Shown one piece after another: positions 37,387 through 64,000 of a stretch of DNA of 64,000 bases (position 1 is the first letter of the stretch; each line of letters opens with the position of its first letter). The notes under the pieces were generated by a model, which saw nothing but the letters and a program-made list of their open reading frames with translations, ran no database searches and was not told the origin of the DNA. The DNA lies in assembly GCA_054601695.1 (NCBI GenBank), contig BAAHQB010000099.1:310001-374000 (forward strand). The letters run 5' to 3'. Made by a program: the position numbers and the translations under genes. The stretch comes from Amorphochlora amoebiformis (taxonomy: Eukaryota > Cercozoa > Chlorarachniophyceae).

Positions 37387-37911
37387 ATGACACCCATTGT
37401 CTCCCGCGATATTCTTGTCGGAAAACTAATTAAATCGGATCAAATCTACGCGAGTTGCAACGGCGAAAAGCAGGGGCGCGGGGGTGAGGCATCGTTCTGG
37501 AGAAAGATGACCGATTTGATTCCGGTTCAAAATTGTTGTACGTTCGTAGTGATGTGTGTTATAAAAGGCATTTCTCGAATGCTTCTTTCTATTCCGTTAT
37601 TATATCCCTAAACCCCATTAAGAATGTCCAAAGCTCGATTATAAATAAAGTCAAGGACTCTACTAATCACTCTAATATATGAAGTCATCGTTACGAGAAT
37701 TACTGAAAAACGTATAACCATTGCAAAACTGTTCGGTGAATGATCACTCAATCGAAACTTCGTTTGCTAACTCCCCAGCAAAGCCGACATCTCTGCCGAG
37801 GAAGTCCTGACTACACTCGAGAACATAGGTCTTTCAGAATACCCTTCCCATGTGAATGTAGAACCAACAGAGAACCATGAGCGGTGGGACCGAGAAATAT
37901 TTGTGATGTGA
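37387..37911 (+). CDS. Tentative two-exon small gene, unknown function
   Basis: A plausible terminal exon runs from 37779 or 37784 to the TGA at 37911, after the acceptor ctccccag. It reads ADISAEEVLTTLENIGLSEY and ends in WDREIFVM. A possible first exon, 37387-37483, reads MTPIVSRDILVGKLIKSDQI and ends at GGG|gtgagg. It fits in phase if the second exon begins at 37784, giving about 74 residues. Base composition is less AT-rich than the flanks. An alternative in-frame ATG lies at 37333. I recognise no family, and the junction or extra exons could be wrong. Both flanks are intergenic. Confidence 0.35.
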
Positions 37912-38330
37912 TATCCGTATCTACAATGCATCACACGTTGATTTGACATTTGTCTTTGATCTTTAACATGCATGTGTTCGACATATTTGTATTTTAATGG
38001 TATTTATTGGTTGATGATGAAGAATCATTTTTGAATTTTATGTGTATTCGGAGCCGAAAATAAGTCATTTTCATCCCCTCCCCACTCCTTGAAATCGTTG
38101 GGAATAATTCCTTTCGATTATGGTACATATGAACGATATATGGGTGGTTTATTACTATTTTCAACGTGTGGTAAATATGTGAATAATATACATACTTATG
38201 TACATAGAGTGTAACTTTATGTGTATGGTGTGTAAATGTGATTATGAGGGATAAAGACGAGAGGAGATTTCTTTTCTTTATGTCGTTTATGACATTTTTC
38301 ATGATGTACATATGTATTACTTCATATACA
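37912..38330. other. Unique intergenic sequence
   Basis: AT-rich non-repetitive DNA after the small gene. No coding exon was recognised. The minus-strand open frames here lack support. Confidence 0.4.
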
Positions 38331-39540
<1,210 letters not shown>

Positions 39541-39568
39541 TTGTGTATAAATGTATATGTACATCCAG

Positions 39569-52218
<12,650 letters not shown>

Positions 52219-53118
52219 AAGCCGATTCTACGGTCAACATCAACTGAGATCATCAGCTGAATTTTCACTCAATTCGTACGGTACTTCCTGCTAGTCCTAG
52301 CCTTTGCGAATAAAGTCCTAAAAAGTGTGAGCTTCTAGATCTTGTAGATATTGTATGTACATTGATCGATCTCAACTTGATTTCTCCAAAAAAACTACAT
52401 ATGCGCATGAAATTCTAGAAAGTTATACTAGTTATAATTATTTTGAAATTCTAAACAGACAATCTACAATCTACTAGACTCAGTAGCCGTACAGTCACTC
52501 GTACTATAAAGTAGTACTTAGACAGTAGTCTAGGTAGTCACAGACTCCTAGGACTCACACTAGCTCTTGTAGCTAGACTAGTAAACTAGTATCCGTATAC
52601 GCGTATGCATCGATCATGAGTATACAGCGACTGTGAAAATGTGTGATATGTGTGTACTGTGAAAGTAGACTATACTCAGTATATAGCTATAGACTCTGAG
52701 CTAGTATACGTATACGAGTAATCTATACTAAGCATCTAGTCAATAGGTACTAGAGGTACTAGAGGTAGTCCAGAAGTAACAGAGCCAGTACTACACACTA
52801 GACACATACGCAGTACTATTGCATATAATTATTGACCATGATTATCACGGTATATGTTTACATGCATATCTAGATATCTATTCATGATATCTTTACATAT
52901 ATCTAGATATCTAGATGTGCATGGTACTATACTAGTAACTATGATACTTATCCTCACGTACTAGTGTATAGTAACCCTAATCACATTATATATATACTAT
53001 AGTTTGTATACATACATATTTATATACATCTAGCATCTAGGTATATCTAGTATCTAGAGTATACTCGGTATATTTATCTAGATATAATATATATATATAT
53101 ATATATATGTATATCAAG

Positions 53119-53149
<31 letters not shown>

Positions 53150-53220
53150 AGTATATATTAGTAGTACAATGATACGTGATATATAAAAATACATGCATCT
53201 ATACCAGTATATATATATAT
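52219..53220. other. 3' flank of the receptor gene, CTAG-rich
   Basis: Unique AT-moderate DNA. From about 52430 to 53060 it is exceptionally dense in CTAG/ACTAG words (tagctagactagtaaactag, ggtactagaggtactagagg). No open frame is supported. Confidence 0.55.
52309..52314 (+). terminator. Candidate poly(A) signal of the receptor gene
   Basis: AATAAA lies about 90 nt after the stop codon in unique sequence, a normal distance. Confidence 0.45.
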
Positions 53221-53464
53221 ATATAATATATATATATATATGAAGTTATACATATGTATATACGTTTATGTATGATGCACATGTATATACTCAATAACCT
53301 TATCCGTAACCCTAATACAACGCCCTTACCCTACCCCTACTATATAACCCTAACTCTGCCTCTAGCCGTAACCCGCACTATATACATATGTATATATCAC
53401 ACATATATATATATATACACATATGTGTGTATATATATATATATGTGTATATAAATGCATACAT

Positions 53465-53528
<64 letters not shown>

Positions 53529-54771
53529 TTAGCACATATACTAACTTATACGTAAGTAATATATCACTCGGTTGTATTCTTGTACTGATTACCGGATACT
53601 GGAGTTACTGGTGTAGTAAACAGTACTTCTGAGTGTTACTGAGCGCCTGGCTCTTGAGGAACTCTGACTAAATCCAATCCTACTCACCTCGACTGCGAGT
53701 ACTATTATACTACTACTACTATAGACTATATGTATATATAGTCTGCTAGTTTAGTAGAATCCGGGGTGTCTATCCAGTGATCGCTATAATATTATTACTA
53801 GCTATCATAGGCAGCCATAGTCTAGCTACTAGGAGATACGGTCCATTGATGTAATATTCGACTCTCAGGGACTGGATCTAGTCTAGCTAGTCTAGTGAGA
53901 GTTCCTAGAGGTATATACTGGATATATCTTACATCCATTGATCTACTATATCTCAGTACATACTAGGCATACAATTGTGGAGGAGAGGCTAAGACTAGTA
54001 GCGTACAAATTGAAAATCATCGTTGGTCAGTCGGACTCAGTCCCGGCACACCCAAACTCGATTCCTGTCGCTCCGATGAAGGCTTTCGGCTATCCTATCC
54101 TCCATTTCGATGGGACTCACAATCGAAGAGAAGGACAGCTCCACTACCGGCGCTCGTAAAGAGACAATTTGACAAAACTGGTATCCATTGGGTCTTGGAC
54201 ACTGGATGTTGGACTCTTTTTCACCATTTTTGACACGTGTCCATTTTTTTAGAAAGCCCGGTTATTACAGCCAGTACCGGGGAAGTGAGTGTTCACTCCT
54301 AGTATGTCCCACGGATGTCCAGGACACTCTTGCGTCAGGCTACGTACCCAAGGGCCATACCCATTGAGACCAATATTCCAAAAACCTTCGAAAGGTACCC
54401 CCGACATCCTGAGATCCATCCCCCCCCCCCATAATTTCTCCTCCCAACCCCCCCTGACTCTCTTCCTTTCAAATATTTATAATCTTTTCGGGGAAATTGA
54501 TGCAATTTGGGAAAAATATGGAGAGGGGTATACGTGAGTTCCTATGAGAAGATGGGAAGAAATAGAGGGTGGACACGGAAGGGAGAGGATTGGGACAGGG
54601 GCGGGACATAAAAATGGTAAGTTAGGGAAAGGGGGGGGACAGGATGTAAGGTGTATGGGATATTATTTTGGAATGTATGGGGGTACATATGACGTATATA
54701 TATATATACACATATGTATGAACTTTATATTCACACATACACACTTTACATACATACATATTATACATTAT

Positions 54772-54848
<77 letters not shown>

Positions 54849-54849
54849 G
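53221..54849. other. Intergenic: TA tract, degenerate CCCTAA, unique block
   Basis: TA-rich to 53530, with a few degenerate telomeric words at 53295-53370. It is unique from 53540, with another CTAG-rich stretch at 53700-53960. Positions 53938-54159 form a 73-residue open frame of unknown value. A C-rich run lies at 54420-54460 and G-rich, GA-rich sequence at 54540-54660. No gene model is supported. Confidence 0.4.
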
Positions 54850-54890
54850 AGAAGAGATGGGTTCAAAAGACCAAGTCCAATCGGTTGAAG
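54850..54890 (+). other. Unassigned exon-like segment
   Basis: A 41-nt unique island between atcag and gtgata in TA repeat. It reads [13 protein letters not shown] (phase 0 end) or [13 protein letters not shown] (phase 1 end). It may belong to the gene ending at 58040, but the intervening exons are not identified. Confidence 0.35.
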
Positions 54891-56890
<2,000 letters not shown>

Positions 56891-57463
56891 AAAATTCCTC
56901 AAAAAAGGTAAACCAAACCACGCTCTTCTCTGTCTCGTTTCTCTCTCACTCGTCCTCTCCCCCCCCCCCCCCTCTCCCTCTCTCATCCCTTCCCCCCTTC
57001 CTCTCTCTCGCTCTCTTGCTCTCTCGCTCTCTTGCTCTCTCGCTCTCTTGCTCTCTCGCTCTCTTGCTCTCTCGCTCTCTTGCTCTCTCGCTCTCTTGCT
57101 CTCTCGCTCTCTCGCTCTCTCGCTCTCTCGCTCTCTCGCTCTCTTGCTCTCTCGCTCTCTCGCTCTCTCGCTCTCTCGCTCTCTTGCTCTCTCGCTCTCT
57201 TGCTCTCTCGCTCTCTCGATCTCTCTCTTTCTCGATTCTCTTTCTTACTCAACTCGCCCTCTCGCCCTCTCGCTCTCTCACTCTCTCGCTCTCTCACTCT
57301 CTCGCTCTCTCACTCTCTCGCTCTCTCACTCTCTCACTCTCTCACTCTCTCGCTCTCTCACTCTCTCGCTCTCTCACTCTCTCGCTCTCTCACTCTCTCG
57401 CTCTCTCACTCTCTCGCTCTCTCACTCTCTCGCTCTCTCACTCTCTCGCTCTCTCGCTGTCTT

Positions 57464-57498
<35 letters not shown>

Positions 57499-58040
57499 CT
57501 CTCGTTCTCTCGCTCTCTCGCTCTCTCGCTCTCTCGCTCTCCCACTATCTCGCTCTCTCGCTCTCTTGCTCTCTTCTCTCGCTCTCTCGCTCTCTCGCTC
57601 TCTTGCTCTCTCGCTCGCTCTCTCTCTCGCTCTCTCGCTCTCTCGCTCTCTCGCTCTCTCTCGCTCTCTCTCGCTCTCTCTCGCTCTCTCTCTCGCTCTC
57701 TCGCTCTCTCGCTCTCTCGCTCTCTCGCTCTCTCGCTCTCTCGCTCTCTCGCTCTCTCGCTCTCTCGCTCTCTCGCTCTCTCGCTCTCTCGCTCTCTCGC
57801 TCTCTCGCTCTGTCGCTCTCTCGCTCTCTCGCTCTCTCGCTCTCTCGCTCCCTCGCTCTCTCGCTCTCTCGCTCTCTCGCGCTCTCGCTCTCTCGCGCTC
57901 TCTCTCGCTATCCCTCACTCTGTCTTCTCTCGTGCTCTTTTTTTCCAATTGACTAAGCTCTGGATGTGAAAGGAATCGAAGCAAAAGTTGACGACGTATC
58001 TGAGTTTGCCGAACACGGCATCTTACAATACTTTTTCTAG
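56891..58040 (+). CDS. Last two exons of an unidentified gene
   Basis: Exon 56891-56907 (17 nt, KFLKK plus one base) ends at AAG|gtaaac. Exon 57958-58040 follows actaag and reads [20 protein letters not shown] to ILQYFF and TAG. Phases agree (1 to 1). The intron between is a 1,050-nt (GCTCTCTC)n array. Upstream exons were not found. The TAG sits in tactttttctag, which could also be an acceptor, so a 46-nt intron (57995-58040) and continuation into the next gene cannot be excluded, though no fully phased path was found. Function unknown. Confidence 0.5.
56908..57957 (+). repeat. (GCTCTCTC)n minisatellite intron, about 1 kb
   Basis: An 8-bp unit TCGCTCTC repeats with runs of variants (TTGCTCTC at 57010-57210, TCACTCTC at 57275-57450, perfect TCGCTCTC at 57610-57890). 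Because the unit is not a multiple of three, all three frames stay open for about 300 codons each. The resulting SLALSLSRS proteins are artefacts. Confidence 0.85.
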
Positions 58041-58088
58041 GAGAGTGTCAGGAAGATCACCTGGTAGTAATCGATGTGTATATGCATG

Positions 58089-58126
<38 letters not shown>

Positions 58127-58141
58127 CGAATATATATATAT

Positions 58142-58197
<56 letters not shown>

Positions 58198-58348
58198 TGT
58201 AATATATATATATATATGTAGTAGTGGTATACATATTATTTATACGTATATGGTTTTGTGTATTAAGACTCTATGAATTGATAGATGAACATAAATATGT
58301 ATAATTTTTTTTGCATATATTATATACATACATACTTTTACATATATA

Positions 58349-58402
<54 letters not shown>

Positions 58403-58409
58403 TATATTT

Positions 58410-58453
<44 letters not shown>

Positions 58454-58509
58454 TACATATATATATATATATATATCTCATATGATATAATGTATATATT
58501 ATATACGTG

Positions 58510-58543
<34 letters not shown>

Positions 58544-58619
58544 CATCTATACACATTGCATATACTTCATTTCATACAATGACATACATACACACACACA
58601 CACACATACATATAAACAC

Positions 58620-58650
<31 letters not shown>

Positions 58651-58693
58651 CATACGTCCAAATAATATATACATACGTACAAATAATATATAG
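58041..58693. repeat. TA microsatellite before the membrane-protein exons
   Basis: After a short unique stretch (58041-58076) this is (TA)n, (CATA)n and (CACA)n. The first exon(s) of the downstream membrane protein are not identified here. Confidence 0.6.

Positions 58694-64000
<5,307 letters not shown>

Noticed and set aside
57016-57984. Three overlapping ~300-codon SLALSLSRS frames and a 192-codon antisense RESERARE frame
   Set aside because: The 8-bp TCGCTCTC repeat keeps all frames open. The array lies between a good donor (56908) and acceptor (57957), so it is an intron.

Overview
This is a nuclear window from a microbial eukaryote. Every recognisable protein is split into many short exons with GT-AG introns. 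The introns consist largely of (TA)n microsatellite, with smaller amounts of TTAGGG-type telomeric repeat and (GCTCTCTC)n polypyrimidine. A YqeH/NOA1 GTPase, an REJ-GPS-7TM receptor with a Pro/Thr/Ser-rich stalk and PHxH repeats, and TTAGGG-type repeats would all fit an alga or a stramenopile-like protist. I cannot fix the lineage from this sequence alone. Almost all long open frames in the TA and CTCTCG tracts ([15 protein letters not shown]) are repeat artefacts.

Layout, with every supported gene on the + strand: (1) 660-7861, the C-terminal part of a NOA1/YqeH circularly permuted GTPase, eight exons, 5' end outside the window or unrecognised. (2) 10949-34516, a complete 30-exon gene (1,989 coding nt, 662 residues) with a novel N-terminus, a coiled-coil-like middle, an ArfGAP zinc finger and a C2 domain. 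(3) 37387-37911, a tentative two-exon small gene. (4) 39569-52218, a complete 24-exon gene (about 1,812 residues): signal peptide, His-rich PHxH segment, Thr/Pro stalk, REJ-like region, GPS autoproteolysis motif, seven membrane segments and a 242-residue last exon forming most of the cytosolic tail. It is an adhesion-GPCR-like receptor. (5) 56891-58040, the last two exons of an unidentified gene. (6) 58694 to beyond the window end, the N-terminal part of a multi-pass membrane protein that resembles TMEM144-like/DMT transporters. I built the exon models by hand from splice sites and reading phase. For genes 2 and 4 the exon lengths sum to a multiple of three, and every junction agrees in phase except one donor in gene 4 that is left ambiguous.

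The most unusual feature is what I call 'exon-edge echoes'. Many introns carry several truncated copies of the edge of the adjacent exon together with its splice site, each copy separated by TA or telomeric repeat. Some introns carry 5'-edge copies upstream of the true exon; others carry 3'-edge copies downstream. In the longer arrays the copies farther from the exon tend to be more diverged. In NOA1 the copies sit inside a telomere-repeat intron that supplies both of its own splice sites, and the nearest copy is in frame and open through to the true exon.

Intergenic DNA is mostly TA microsatellite with islands of unique sequence. The 3' flanks of genes 1, 2 and 4 share a CTAG/ACTAG-rich composition. 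One intron of gene 2 contains a SINE-like element with a tRNA-type A/B-box head.
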